In this document: piece after piece, positions 16,594 to 25,809 of the stretch
Numbering within the stretch: the first letter of the stretch is position 1
Layout of the letters: each line of letters begins with the position of its first letter
Assembly: GCA_001604585.1 (NCBI GenBank)
Contig: LVBW01000011.1
Span: forward strand, 1 to 61,221
Source of the DNA: Puniceicoccales bacterium Verruco_02
GTDB taxonomy: Bacteria > Verrucomicrobiota > Verrucomicrobiia > Opitutales > Oceanipulchritudinaceae
Length of the DNA stretch: 61,221 bases
Direction: 5' to 3'
The notes under the pieces: model-generated
The model's database searches: none
Told to the model about the DNA's origin: nothing
What the model saw: the letters and a program-made list of their open reading frames with translations, nothing else
Program-made: the position numbers and the translations under genes

Positions 16594-16678
16594 GATATAT
16601 GATTATTGGATTGGGTGCAGGGAGTGCGATTGTCCTTACCCATCACAGACGCTTTTTGTCTGTCCAGCGGGCCACATT
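16594..16678 (-). promoter_or_regulatory. Conserved intergenic element, copy 1 (upstream of TonB receptor)
   Basis: This 85-base stretch is clearly similar along its whole length to 30667-30752, upstream of the GH31 gene. The best conserved part on the plus strand is TGTCCAGCGGGCCACATT (16661-16678), preceded by the palindrome-like CAGACGCTTTTTGTC (16646-16660), and the other end has TATGATTATTGGATTG. Both copies lie upstream of minus-strand genes in the same orientation. It is probably a promoter/operator for a shared regulator, although here it is about 470 bases before the receptor start, so a long leader or an unseen small gene would be needed. Confidence 0.6.
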
Positions 16679-16862
16679 ATTTTATCTTAGGAATAATTTA
16701 ACCGATGGGGTGTCACAACCACCAGGCGATGCCATTCCCTAATCATCAAGTGGACCTGCAAAACCATATACCGTCTGGAATGTAGGCCAAAGATTTGCGA
16801 AATAGGGCAAGAAACGCCCCAACAATCCAAGCTCATTTGTCCGCACATAAGCAGACGACTCA

Positions 16863-19010
16863 CTAAGGCGACAATCGCCCCTGTTCAGGAGACAGGAATT
16901 GTTCGATCGGCTGACCAGCCTCCACAAACAAATTGCGCGCATTGAGCCAGTCGTACCAACTCCCGTTCGAATTCAACTCGTGCGAGGCTCGAAAACGCAT
17001 GACGTATATTACACGCGCATAATCCATATCTTCATCAGCAAGAGTCAGCTTCCCAAGCGCCTTGGATGCCATAGCCCGAATGATCAAGGCCTGGATGCGA
17101 CGGGACAGATTGTAATCCTTCACGAGCAGAGAGCGTGTACACCATCTCTTTGCTTCACCATATTGATGGTTGCGGTAATACCATATGCCCAAAGCCACAC
17201 AGCGCCAGGCTTCCAGCCCAGTCTCAGGCGGAGCGTCCATATCCGCCGAAAGCGACGATTCAGCCACTTTGGCAACATGGCGCAGTTCCTCCAGTATTAC
17301 AGGCGGAACCGCACTCTGAAGGCTCAGCTTCAACACCTGTTCCGCGGCCACGGGGTTAGTTGTCTGGCCCAACCTGCCTATCAGCAGACGGCGAAACTCA
17401 TCGTACCGCTTCATGTCAGATATCCGCACCAATGTCGGAGCAACGGGCAATAGATCGCTGGAGGCATGGTCTGTCATGTCCGTATCGTCAAAATGATTGA
17501 CAAGACAGAGGGCAAACCAACGGTCTGCGGACCTCTCCCAGTCTTCGGAAATCGCACTCATAATTCCCAGCGTTCGGAACACATTCGCGGCCTCGACAGA
17601 AGGTTGCCTCAGTATGCCTCCCATTTGACAAATCTCAGCTTCAGCCTCGGGAATCATGTTTCGCATAAGATATATGGCGGCCTTTGACACATGCTCCCGC
17701 TCTTCAGACTCGCTGCGTAGACGCGCTTGCTCATGCTCTGCCGCCAGCGCACGAAGATACTGAAGCGTGGATATGGACAGACCCGATACAAGAGCGAGAA
17801 AAGCGGCCACGATGGTCGCCGAAACCAAACGGTTACGCATCGTCAGCTTGTACAGGCGATAGGCGCGACTGGACGGGTAGGCTTCTACCGCGTTCCCATC
17901 CAGATAACGGACTACGTCGGCAGACAGGGCCTGCACCGTCGTATAGCGTTTCTCCCGATCCTTTCCCATAGCCTTCATAACAATGCAGTCCAACTCCTTG
18001 GACATCCTGCAAGCGGAACGCCGGGCCAGAAGCGAGGGAGGCAGGGGGATTTCTTCCAGCACTGATCGACAGATGGCGTCTGGATCGGCCATCGACAGTG
18101 CTTCGCGACGATATGGGGGCACGCCTGCAAGCAGTTCGTAGAGGACGACACCCAAGCTGTATATATCGCTTCTGGTATCAATGTCTCCAGAAGCCCTGAA
18201 CTGTTCGGGACTCATGTATGCAGGGGTGCCCACCCAGTGATTGACTCCCTTCCCCACTCCATCAGAAACCCCTGGCATGGAGACAACGCTCGAAATGCCA
18301 AAGTCAATGACCTTCGGTATGGCCACTCCGTCAATTTCCGCAACCAGTATGTTGGACGGCTTAAGATCGCCGTGTATCACTCCCTTGTTGTGGGCGTGCT
18401 GAACCGCGGCGAACACCTGAAGCATCAGCATAAGGCGCGACGCCACAGGGAGACGACGGTGCGCGCAATAGTCCGTAATCTTGGTCCCGTGGACTAGATC
18501 CATTGCAAAATAGGGACGCTTATCCTCCGTCGTACCGGCATCGAGTACGCGGGCAATGTTCGGATGCTCCATCAAGGCCAGAGTCTGCTTTTCCGCCTCA
18601 AACAGTGCCACTGTGAGCCGGGCATCAGTTCCGGGCCTCAAGATCTTAAGAGCCACAACTCTGCGAATTGGCATATCCTGCTCCGCTTCGTAAACGGCCC
18701 CGCCCCCACCCTCTCCCAATAGACGAAGAATGCGGTATGGACCGATCATTCCAGACACCAACGAAGTCTCGGCCTGATACCCTTCATCCAGCGTCCCAAG
18801 GAGCATCTTGTGAGCCGCCCGACCGAACAGGTCGGTGGCAGAATCGTGATCCTGCAACAAGTCGTTGACCGTGGAACGAAGAACCTCGTCACCATGACAC
18901 GCGGTATCGAGAAAGCTATCGCGCGCAAGTCCAGCCTCATATTCCAAGGCGACCAAGAACAACTCATCCGCCCTCGAAGGTGAATTACTGTCAGCAGCTT
19001 GATGGCCCAT
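16863..19010 (-). CDS. Membrane Ser/Thr protein kinase paired with an ECF sigma factor
   Basis: About 715 residues from ATG at 19010, which overlaps the sigma gene by 20 bases (a longer start at 19085 is possible). It starts with the DELFLVALEYE...FLDTAC segment common in planctomycete/verrucomicrobial kinases, then a protein kinase domain: glycine loop GEGGGGAVYEAE, VALKIL lysine, IHGDLKPSN catalytic loop, IDFGIS, and GTPAYMSPEQ. A single membrane segment (VSATIVAAFLALVSGLSIS) and a helical, TPR-like outer region follow. The catalytic loop has HGD in place of HRD, so regulation by activation-loop phosphorylation may differ. Such kinases are thought to modulate the neighbouring sigma factor in response to envelope signals. 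Confidence 0.88.
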   Translation of the reverse strand: MGHQAADSNSPSRADELFLVALEYEAGLARDSFLDTACHGDEVLRSTVNDLLQDHDSATDLFGRAAHKMLLGTLDEGYQAETSLVSGMIGPYRILRLLGEGGGGAVYEAEQDMPIRRVVALKILRPGTDARLTVALFEAEKQTLALMEHPNIARVLDAGTTEDKRPYFAMDLVHGTKITDYCAHRRLPVASRLMLMLQVFAAVQHAHNKGVIHGDLKPSNILVAEIDGVAIPKVIDFGISSVVSMPGVSDGVGKGVNHWVGTPAYMSPEQFRASGDIDTRSDIYSLGVVLYELLAGVPPYRREALSMADPDAICRSVLEEIPLPPSLLARRSACRMSKELDCIVMKAMGKDREKRYTTVQALSADVVRYLDGNAVEAYPSSRAYRLYKLTMRNRLVSATIVAAFLALVSGLSISTLQYLRALAAEHEQARLRSESEEREHVSKAAIYLMRNMIPEAEAEICQMGGILRQPSVEAANVFRTLGIMSAISEDWERSADRWFALCLVNHFDDTDMTDHASSDLLPVAPTLVRISDMKRYDEFRRLLIGRLGQTTNPVAAEQVLKLSLQSAVPPVILEELRHVAKVAESSLSADMDAPPETGLEAWRCVALGIWYYRNHQYGEAKRWCTRSLLVKDYNLSRRIQALIIRAMASKALGKLTLADEDMDYARVIYVMRFRASHELNSNGSWYDWLNARNLFVEAGQPIEQFLSPEQGRLSP

Positions 19011-19560
19011 GGGTGTTAGTGGTCCGTATCCAGCGATATAGCCACACCTTGGACGCCGCCCAGTATCGTCCCACACTTCGTTCACTTATACCAAGGCTGG
19101 CGGCAATCTCTGCATCGGAGAATCCACCGAAGAAACGCGCCACCACTACGTCCGCCCAAAGCGGATTGGCCTTGGCCAAAGCCTCGATGCCTTCGTCGAT
19201 GAGCAGGACATCACGTTCTGTCTCGGGAGCAGGGAGGATACCTATGTTGCCCGTATATGTACGCACATGTCCGCCGCCGTGTCGCAACCGCGCCCTGCGG
19301 CGGGCACGGTCAATGAGTATGCTCCGCATGGTGGCAGCGGCAAGGGCGAGAAACTGCCGCGTATCTCGGAAATCATTCCTGCACGCAGCCATTTTTATCC
19401 ACGCCTCATGTGCCAACATTGTCGGCTGAATGGTGGTGCCACAGTATCGGCCGTACATGTGCCTTACGGCGAGCCTTCGCAAATCTGCGTACAGCTCGGG
19501 AGTCAGATAGCCAGCAGCGTTGGGAGAAACGCCCTGATGGGTATTACTGGGATCGTTCAT
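18991..19560 (-). CDS. ECF-type RNA polymerase sigma factor
   Basis: A 189-residue sigma-70 family protein of the ECF type found in planctomycetes and verrucomicrobia (Sig-70_X6-like pattern). Region 2 has TMLAHEAWIKM and FLALAAATMRSILIDRARRR; region 4 has VVARFFGGFSDAEIAASLGISERSVGRYW with the recognition helix. It directs RNA polymerase to a special promoter class. The kinase gene overlaps its 3' end by 20 bases, so they are co-translated and probably form a regulatory unit. Its place between the TonB receptor and GH115 genes suggests it controls this carbohydrate locus; this is inference. Confidence 0.9.
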   Translation of the reverse strand: MNDPSNTHQGVSPNAAGYLTPELYADLRRLAVRHMYGRYCGTTIQPTMLAHEAWIKMAACRNDFRDTRQFLALAAATMRSILIDRARRRARLRHGGGHVRTYTGNIGILPAPETERDVLLIDEGIEALAKANPLWADVVVARFFGGFSDAEIAASLGISERSVGRYWAASKVWLYRWIRTTNTHGPSSC

Positions 19561-19902
19561 GATGAGCAGTTTCGCCTGTCAGAGCCCAACCGGCTTGTGA
19601 GACATAATCTTCACAAGCGCAAAAGCGGTAGCATTCAGGCATTACGACAATGACGGAAAAGATAAGTGTCATGCTGACTGAATCTATCGAAAAACAACGT
19701 ATAAGCAGGTGAATGAACACCCGAACGACGGGGTCGCTGCGTGAGCGGGTATTTTCCGATTGATGGAAAAGCTTGGGAAGCAAGTAGCTATCGAATACAT
19801 GAGGGCAAAGCTCCTAAGTTCCGCAAAGCACCGACATAACCACTTGAAGCAGAAATCACTCTCGTTCGAGGCATTCTTACAATAACCCGTATATACTACA
19901 CG
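19561..19902. promoter_or_regulatory. Divergent promoter region between sigma factor and GH115 genes
   Basis: This 342-base stretch separates divergent genes. A good -10 hexamer TATACT lies at 19892-19897 on the plus strand, only five bases before the GH115 ATG, so the transcript would be leaderless or translation starts further in. No matching -35 is clear, which would suit an alternative sigma factor. Confidence 0.4.
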
Positions 19903-22527
19903 ATGCCAGAAACTCCCAAGGCAAACGTGTTCACGTCCTTCGCAACGTGGGCAACAAGGTTAACTATATTATTACCAACGCTTTGCACACATGCCGATGC
20001 GCCGCTTCTCTCAGTCACTTCTGAAAAAGATGCATTCAGCCTCACCGACTGCTCCATCGATTATGACAGGGAAGACTTTACAGTGGTGGCCAAGACTGCG
20101 GATCTTCTTGCATCGGACATGGAGATGGTCACAGGAATCCGCCCCAGCGTCCATGATGGAAAGAGGACGGGAAACCTCCTCGTCCTTGGCACTCTCGGTC
20201 ACAGCGCGCTTGTCGATGCACTTGTTGCCAATGGCAAGCTGGATGTTTCCGCCATCAAGGATGGCTGGGAACAATTCCTTATCCGCCGGGTAACAAATCC
20301 CTTCCCGGACGTTCCTCATGCACTTGTCATTGCCGGAAGCGACCGGCGCGGAACCGCCTACGGTGCCTTTACCTTGAGTCAGGAAATGGGCGTGAGCCCC
20401 TGGGTATGGTGGGCCGATGTGCCTGTGAAACGGCAGCAGAATCTATATGTGACAGGCGGGATGACCTCGCGCCCTCCCTCGGTGAAATACCGGGGCATCT
20501 TCATCAACGACGAGGACTGGGGCCTACAACCCTGGGCAGCAAAGAATTACGAAACGGAGCTAGGGGACATAGGTCCGAAGACATACGCCAGAGTGTGCGA
20601 ACTTCTTCTCCGGTTGAAAGGCAACATGTTCGCCCCGGCTATGCATGATTGCACGGGTGCCTTTTACTCATACCCCGAGAGCAAGAAGGTGGCTGACGAT
20701 TACGGAATCATCGTAACCACATCGCATTGCGAGCCACTCCTTTTCAACAACGCGGCCACATCAGAATGGACGACTTCACGCGATGGGGAATGGGACTATG
20801 CCATCAACAAAGACACCATCCTAAGCAAGCTGAACGACCGGGTGGAGGAAACAGCAGCATATGAAAACATCTACACGATGGGGATGCGCGGCCTGCATGA
20901 CGAAGGGATGAGAGGCAATCACCCGATAGACAAACGAGTGCAGATTCTGGAACAAGTGATGGCCGACCAGAGAGACATTCTCAGGAAGCATTTGGGCAAA
21001 CCTGTTGAGACGCTTCCCCAAATCTTCGTCCCCTACAAGGAAACGATGGCCCTCTACGAAAGAGGGCTTAAGGTACCTGACGACATAACTCTTGTCTGGG
21101 TTGACGACAATTATGGCTACATCCGTCGCCTGAGTAGTCCCCAAGAGCAGCAACGCAGCGGTGGGGCAGGCGTCTATTACCATACGTCCTATCTCGGATC
21201 CCCGCACGATTACCTTTGGCTCTGCACGACCCCGCCGGTTCTCATGTTCGAGGAGCTGCACAAGGCCTACTCTGTCGGAGCCAAGCATTACTGGCTGCTC
21301 AACATCGGGGACATCAAACCAGCCGAACTGGATATGCAGACCTTTTTCGAGATGGCATGGGACATGGACAAGCACGACATTAGGAGTATCAACTGCCACC
21401 AAAGCCAGCTCCTCGCCAACATCTTCGGGGAGCAGTATCGGAATACTTTTCAGGATATTCTGGACAGCCATTACCGTCTGGCATGGAGCCGCAAGCCTGA
21501 GTACATGGGCTGGGAGCGCGAATGGGACCACCCCCCATACAACACCATGCGCAATACCGAATACTCCTTCCAGAACTACAACGATGCCCGCCAGCGACTG
21601 GCCGACTACGAACACATTGCCCAACTGACACGACAAATTCACAAAGAGCTGCCAGAAGCCTACCGTGCCTCATTTTTCCAGTTGCTAGCTTACCCAGTGC
21701 AAGGAGCCAGCCTGATGAACCGCAAGTTCCTCCTGGCCCAGCTCAGTAACGAGCTGGCAGAAAAAGGAGAACTCGCCTCAGCGAACTGGGCGGCCAAAGA
21801 GGCCGGTCTTGCCTTCGATGCGCTGAACGATCTGACAGGTCAATACAACTCGCTGCTCGATGGCAAATGGGACGGCATGATGTCCATACCGCCCGGTTTC
21901 TGCGCGCTGTATCATGATATGCCCAAGGTTGCCTATGCCGAAGAGCACGGCTACACACCAGTGGACATTACTCCGCAGGCTGACCAAAACACACTGGAAC
22001 GCTGCACCGTCATCGACCTTGGCCAGTTCTCCAAGATTTCCTCACCAAAGGGACACACATTGCGCGTCATTGAGGGCATAGGCTACGACTGGGCATCCCT
22101 GCAACTTGGAGAGGCAACACAAGAGCCTACTGACCCGACAAATCCCGGTGGAACGCGCGTGGAATACACATTCTCCGGCGTGGATTCGGACCATGTGACG
22201 GTGCATATTTACAGCCTGCCGACTTTCCCCTTGCACGATGGCAGAAGCACACGTTTTGGCATATCTGTCGATGGTCAGCCAGCCATTATCTCGGAAAACA
22301 ACCCAGCCGAGTATTCCTTGCCATGGAAAGATCAAGTGCTGCGTAACGGCGCCATCCTAGTGGCGACATTTCCTGTCGAGCGCGAAAAAGACACGCACAC
22401 CCTTTCAATCATATGTGGAGATCCCGGCATGATTATCCAAAGGGTTATCGTGGACTGGGGCGGTCTAAAGAATAGCTACGTTGGGCCAAGTTCAACGCTT
22501 GGCCAACCACCGGCAACAATGGAATGA
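19903..22527 (+). CDS. Glycoside hydrolase family 115 (alpha-glucuronidase)
   Basis: An 874-residue protein with the whole GH115 plan: a short N-terminal signal-like segment (RLTILLPTLCTHADA), an N-terminal alpha/beta region (LLVLGTLGHSALVDAL; LVIAGSDRRGTAYGAFTLS), GVSPWVWWADVPV, then the catalytic core with KYRGIFINDEDWGL, NMFAPAMHD, THCEPLLFNN-like SHCEPLLFNN, GMRGLHDEGM and VWVDDNYGYIRRL. The family removes alpha-1,2-linked (methyl)glucuronic acid from xylan, including internal residues, unlike GH67. Length is normal for the family. The -10 box abuts the ATG. It heads the plus-strand half of the locus, opposite the sigma/kinase pair. Confidence 0.9.
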   Translation: MPETPKANVFTSFATWATRLTILLPTLCTHADAPLLSVTSEKDAFSLTDCSIDYDREDFTVVAKTADLLASDMEMVTGIRPSVHDGKRTGNLLVLGTLGHSALVDALVANGKLDVSAIKDGWEQFLIRRVTNPFPDVPHALVIAGSDRRGTAYGAFTLSQEMGVSPWVWWADVPVKRQQNLYVTGGMTSRPPSVKYRGIFINDEDWGLQPWAAKNYETELGDIGPKTYARVCELLLRLKGNMFAPAMHDCTGAFYSYPESKKVADDYGIIVTTSHCEPLLFNNAATSEWTTSRDGEWDYAINKDTILSKLNDRVEETAAYENIYTMGMRGLHDEGMRGNHPIDKRVQILEQVMADQRDILRKHLGKPVETLPQIFVPYKETMALYERGLKVPDDITLVWVDDNYGYIRRLSSPQEQQRSGGAGVYYHTSYLGSPHDYLWLCTTPPVLMFEELHKAYSVGAKHYWLLNIGDIKPAELDMQTFFEMAWDMDKHDIRSINCHQSQLLANIFGEQYRNTFQDILDSHYRLAWSRKPEYMGWEREWDHPPYNTMRNTEYSFQNYNDARQRLADYEHIAQLTRQIHKELPEAYRASFFQLLAYPVQGASLMNRKFLLAQLSNELAEKGELASANWAAKEAGLAFDALNDLTGQYNSLLDGKWDGMMSIPPGFCALYHDMPKVAYAEEHGYTPVDITPQADQNTLERCTVIDLGQFSKISSPKGHTLRVIEGIGYDWASLQLGEATQEPTDPTNPGGTRVEYTFSGVDSDHVTVHIYSLPTFPLHDGRSTRFGISVDGQPAIISENNPAEYSLPWKDQVLRNGAILVATFPVEREKDTHTLSIICGDPGMIIQRVIVDWGGLKNSYVGPSSTLGQPPATME

Positions 22528-22684
22528 AAGAGTATTGTCCCACAGTCGGTTGATATATTGCCATGCCCAGCAGACACGGCAGAGCCGACCGAAATCGCGA
22601 TTTCCGTCCTCAAGGCGTTCATGCCATTTGCTTGATTATACCTGCATCGTCCCTTTGCTGGCGTGGCAGGAAGGCCACCGAGTA

Positions 22685-23671
22685 TCAGTTGCGCGATGGC
22701 GGAATTTCGTTGCGGTTGGCAAAATGGCTAGGTGACACACCAAAGCACTTGCGGAACACGCGGGAAAAATGGAACACGTCCGCATAGCCAGCCTCGGCAG
22801 CGACACATTTCACTGGCAACTTGTTCTGCAAAAGCAGCTGGGCAGCATGGTTCATTTTCATGCGGTCGAGAAAGGCCTTGGGAGACTCGTTTGAAAAGCG
22901 GGCGAACAGGCGCGAAAGATAGGCCGGAGAAACGCCACATTCCCTTGCCGCATCGGAAAGACTCGTCAGCTCAAGATAGTTGTCCGCCAAATAATTCTGA
23001 CAACGCTCGAACGAAAGCCACGCCTGACTAAGCCTGCCTTCCGTAGCAAGGCCCGCCGGAAGACGTGCAAGCATCAGCTCCAGAGTCATGCGCGCAAGAC
23101 GTGGCTGGGAAGCGGCAGGCATGAAGCGAATCTCCACGAGCTGGTCGAACAGCTCGCGCAGCCAACGATGCTGCGCTACAAAGCCGTCATTGCCGGGATC
23201 AAGACCCGCCTCATGCAAACGGGTCTGCGACGAAGCGCCAGAGAAATCCACAAAATACTTGGAAAGGCCCGTCGAGCAAAGCGGACGCAACAAATAGGGC
23301 AATCCCGGTCCATAGCTGAATACAGAACCCGGCCCCAGCCGTCGTTTCCCGCCAACAATTGTCAGCTCCCAATCCCCGGATGCGACAAACTCAAGCGCAT
23401 GGTAGGGAAAATCCGTCCTATCAATACGGTATTCCGCGCTGCATTCCTCCCAACCGGCACACACGACCGTAAGCCCTTTGCAAGGAGGTTCCTCCCGCTC
23501 TGGAATTAGGTAAAACCCGCGACGGACCTGCGAGGAGATAAAGGCAGGAACTTCGCGTTCACCCATGAGATAATAGGTAAAATTCATCCATGCTCTTGTC
23601 AAGAGCGTCCATACCCATTCCGGATGAAACAGGCTATACTGCGACAAACGATTCGTTCCAGCGATTCTCAT
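22685..23671 (-). CDS. AraC-family transcriptional regulator
   Basis: About 328 residues from ATG at 23671, chosen because GGGGAG lies nine to fourteen bases upstream; the longer frame to 23779 has no such site. The N-terminal half is a cupin-like sensing region (YHALEFVASGDWELTIVGGK, GPGSVFSYGPG). The C-terminal 100 residues carry the double helix-turn-helix: SLSDAARECGVSPAYLSRLF and PVKCVAAEAGYADVFHFSRV, ending FGVSPSHF. These proteins activate sugar genes on binding their inducer. It is divergent from the aldo/keto reductase gene with only 12 bases between start codons, so it probably controls that operon. Confidence 0.9.
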   Translation of the reverse strand: MRIAGTNRLSQYSLFHPEWVWTLLTRAWMNFTYYLMGEREVPAFISSQVRRGFYLIPEREEPPCKGLTVVCAGWEECSAEYRIDRTDFPYHALEFVASGDWELTIVGGKRRLGPGSVFSYGPGLPYLLRPLCSTGLSKYFVDFSGASSQTRLHEAGLDPGNDGFVAQHRWLRELFDQLVEIRFMPAASQPRLARMTLELMLARLPAGLATEGRLSQAWLSFERCQNYLADNYLELTSLSDAARECGVSPAYLSRLFARFSNESPKAFLDRMKMNHAAQLLLQNKLPVKCVAAEAGYADVFHFSRVFRKCFGVSPSHFANRNEIPPSRN

Positions 23672-23683
23672 TTTCTGCTCCCC

Positions 23684-24691
23684 ATGATAGAGAAGATCGA
23701 CCCCGCCTCCGTACCACGCCGTACGATGCCCGCTGGCTCCATGCCCATGATTGGCCTTGGCACCTTCGGCTCGGACCACGTCTCACCCGCTCAGATGGCC
23801 GACGCCGTCCTATCGGCAGCCGAAATTGGCTACCGCCACTTCGACTGCGCAGAGGTTTACGGCAACGAGAAGGAGATAGGTGGCGCCTTTGGCCAGATAC
23901 TCGCTGGCGGAGTAAGGCGCGCCGACCTTTGGGTAAATTCCAAGGCATGGAACAACCACCACAAGCCCGAAGAGCTAGTGGCGGCGTGTGAACGCTCGCT
24001 TGCGAATCTAGGACTGGACTACCTAGACCTCTACTTTGTCCACTGGCCCTTCCCGAACTTTCACCCCCCCGGCTGCACGGTGGACTCTCGCAGCGCGGAC
24101 GCCCGACCCTACATACACGCCGACTTCATGAAGACTTGGGAGGCGATGGAGTCGCTCTTGGGGAGAGGGCTTGTGCGCAACATCGGCACATCGAACATGA
24201 CGCTTCCCAAGCTGAAGCTGCTCTTGCGTGACGCATCGGTAAAGCCTGCGTGCAACGAGATGGAGCTGCACCCGCACTTCCAACAGGCAGATCTGTATGA
24301 TTATGTGGATAAACAGGGCATTTCCATCATCGGTTACTGCCCTATCGGAAGCCCCGGGCGCCCTGAGCGCGACCGCACGCCAGAAGACACGGTGGTCCTT
24401 GAAGATCCCCTAATAGTCGCCATCGCCAAAGCGCACGGCGTCCACCCGGCAGCCGTTTGCCTAAAGTGGGCAGTCCAGCGCGGCCACGCGCCAATCCCCA
24501 TGTCCACAAACCCGAAAAACATAGCCGCGAATCTGCGCGCTGTCACAGAAGACCCGCTAAGCGCCGTCGAAATGGAGGCCCTCTCCCGCATCGACCGCCG
24601 CTGCCGCCTTGTAAAAGGGCAGGTATTCCTCTGGAAGGGCGCAAAGGGATGGGAAGACCTATGGGACCAGGGTGGGACAATCGCAAGGTAG
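23684..24691 (+). CDS. Aldo/keto reductase
   Basis: A 335-residue aldo/keto reductase from ATG at 23684 (a further Met at 23726 is an alternative). The catalytic tetrad is visible: Asp in YRHFDCAEVYGNE, Tyr in the same segment, Lys in VNSKAWN, and His in YFVHWPFP. The NADPH-binding end has IPMSTNPKNIAANL. These enzymes reduce or oxidise sugars and aldehydes. In this operon with a zinc alcohol dehydrogenase, mutarotase and FucP-like permease it may act as an L-fucose (or related aldose) dehydrogenase; substrate is inference. No ribosome binding site is visible. Confidence 0.88.
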   Translation: MIEKIDPASVPRRTMPAGSMPMIGLGTFGSDHVSPAQMADAVLSAAEIGYRHFDCAEVYGNEKEIGGAFGQILAGGVRRADLWVNSKAWNNHHKPEELVAACERSLANLGLDYLDLYFVHWPFPNFHPPGCTVDSRSADARPYIHADFMKTWEAMESLLGRGLVRNIGTSNMTLPKLKLLLRDASVKPACNEMELHPHFQQADLYDYVDKQGISIIGYCPIGSPGRPERDRTPEDTVVLEDPLIVAIAKAHGVHPAAVCLKWAVQRGHAPIPMSTNPKNIAANLRAVTEDPLSAVEMEALSRIDRRCRLVKGQVFLWKGAKGWEDLWDQGGTIAR

Positions 24692-24710
24692 CACCAATAT
24701 CAACAAGCGT

Positions 24711-25790
24711 ATGATTACATCCATACCCGACCTAATGCTGGGCGCCATTCTGCCCGGCGACAGCACTACAGTCCTGCGCGAATACCCGGTGGGCAAGCCA
24801 GGCCCCGGCGAAGTGCTCCTTCGCGTCAAGGCATCCACAATCTGCGGATCCGACATCCGCTGTATCTACCACGAGCACCTAGGCAAAGGCCCGGAGGGGT
24901 ATCAGGGCGTCATCGCGGGACATGAATCCGCAGGGCAGGTCGTGGCCGTCGGCCCCGGCTGCCGAAGCTTTCGCGAGGGCGACCGCGCCATCGTGTATCA
25001 CATATCCGGCTGCGGCCTGTGCAACGACTGCCGCCGGGGCTACATGATCTCCTGCACCGACCCTCTCTATCGCCGCGCCTACGGCTGGCAGCGCGACGGC
25101 GGCATGGCCGCCTACATGATAGCCGAAGAGAAGGACCTTGTCCGCCTGCCCGACGAACTAAGTTACGCCGACGGTGCACAGGTGGCCTGCGGCTTTGGCA
25201 CCGTTTACGAAGGTCTTGAAAAAATTGGCATATGCGGCAACGACGCAGTGCTCATCACGGGCCTCGGCCCGGTGGGGCTGGCCGCTGCGGCGCTCTGCAA
25301 GGCACTGGGCGCACGCAAGATAATCGGCATTGACGCCATAAAGGAACGCCTCGACATAGCAAGGAACCTCAAGCTCTGCGACGAAGTCCTTGTCGCCGGA
25401 CCGGACAACGAAAAAGAGGTCCGCTCACTTACAAATGGCATGGGAGTGGAGCGCGCCGTGGAATGCTCCGCCAACCCCGCGGCTCGCAACACGGCAATCC
25501 GCGCTGTGCGCAAATGGGGGAAAATGGTGATGCTCGGCGAAGGCGGCCCGATGAGCCTCAATCCCTCGCCCGACATGATCCACGACCAGAAGACCCTTTA
25601 CGGAAGCTGGGTCACTTCAACATGGAAAATGATGGAGCTGGCCGAGCGGCTCGTTGAATGGAAGTTGCACCCGGCCGAACTCATCAGCCACCGCTTCGAC
25701 CTGAACCGCGTTTCCGACGCATTCAAACTCATGGCCTCCGGCAAGTGCGGCAAGGTTGCTGTATGCTTTGACGAGGAACTGCAATCATAA
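24711..25790 (+). CDS. Zinc-dependent alcohol/sugar dehydrogenase (MDR family)
   Basis: A 359-residue medium-chain dehydrogenase from ATG at 24711, 19 bases after the aldo/keto reductase. The catalytic zinc ligands are Cys in STICGSD and the GHE motif in IAGHESAG; the structural zinc site is [15 protein letters not shown]. The Rossmann motif is [10 protein letters not shown]. It oxidises a secondary alcohol with NAD(P). Similar enzymes act on L-fuconate derivatives, sorbitol or threonine; the operon suggests a sugar or sugar acid from the imported oligosaccharide. Confidence 0.88.
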   Translation: MITSIPDLMLGAILPGDSTTVLREYPVGKPGPGEVLLRVKASTICGSDIRCIYHEHLGKGPEGYQGVIAGHESAGQVVAVGPGCRSFREGDRAIVYHISGCGLCNDCRRGYMISCTDPLYRRAYGWQRDGGMAAYMIAEEKDLVRLPDELSYADGAQVACGFGTVYEGLEKIGICGNDAVLITGLGPVGLAAAALCKALGARKIIGIDAIKERLDIARNLKLCDEVLVAGPDNEKEVRSLTNGMGVERAVECSANPAARNTAIRAVRKWGKMVMLGEGGPMSLNPSPDMIHDQKTLYGSWVTSTWKMMELAERLVEWKLHPAELISHRFDLNRVSDAFKLMASGKCGKVAVCFDEELQS

Positions 25791-25809
25791 CTGCGACAAG
25801 CAATTCATC

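Larger units (their letters stand above)
16199..16862. other. Gap between Ser/Thr kinase 3' end and TonB receptor 5' end
   Basis: This 664-base stretch holds the conserved element (16594-16678) and the small palindrome at 16231-16245. I see no convincing gene; short open frames on both strands lack family features. Confidence 0.5.

Noticed and set aside
23624-23683. Upstream ATG at 23624 as the start of the aldo/keto reductase
   Set aside because: The added 20 residues are not like the family and overlap the 5' end of the AraC gene.
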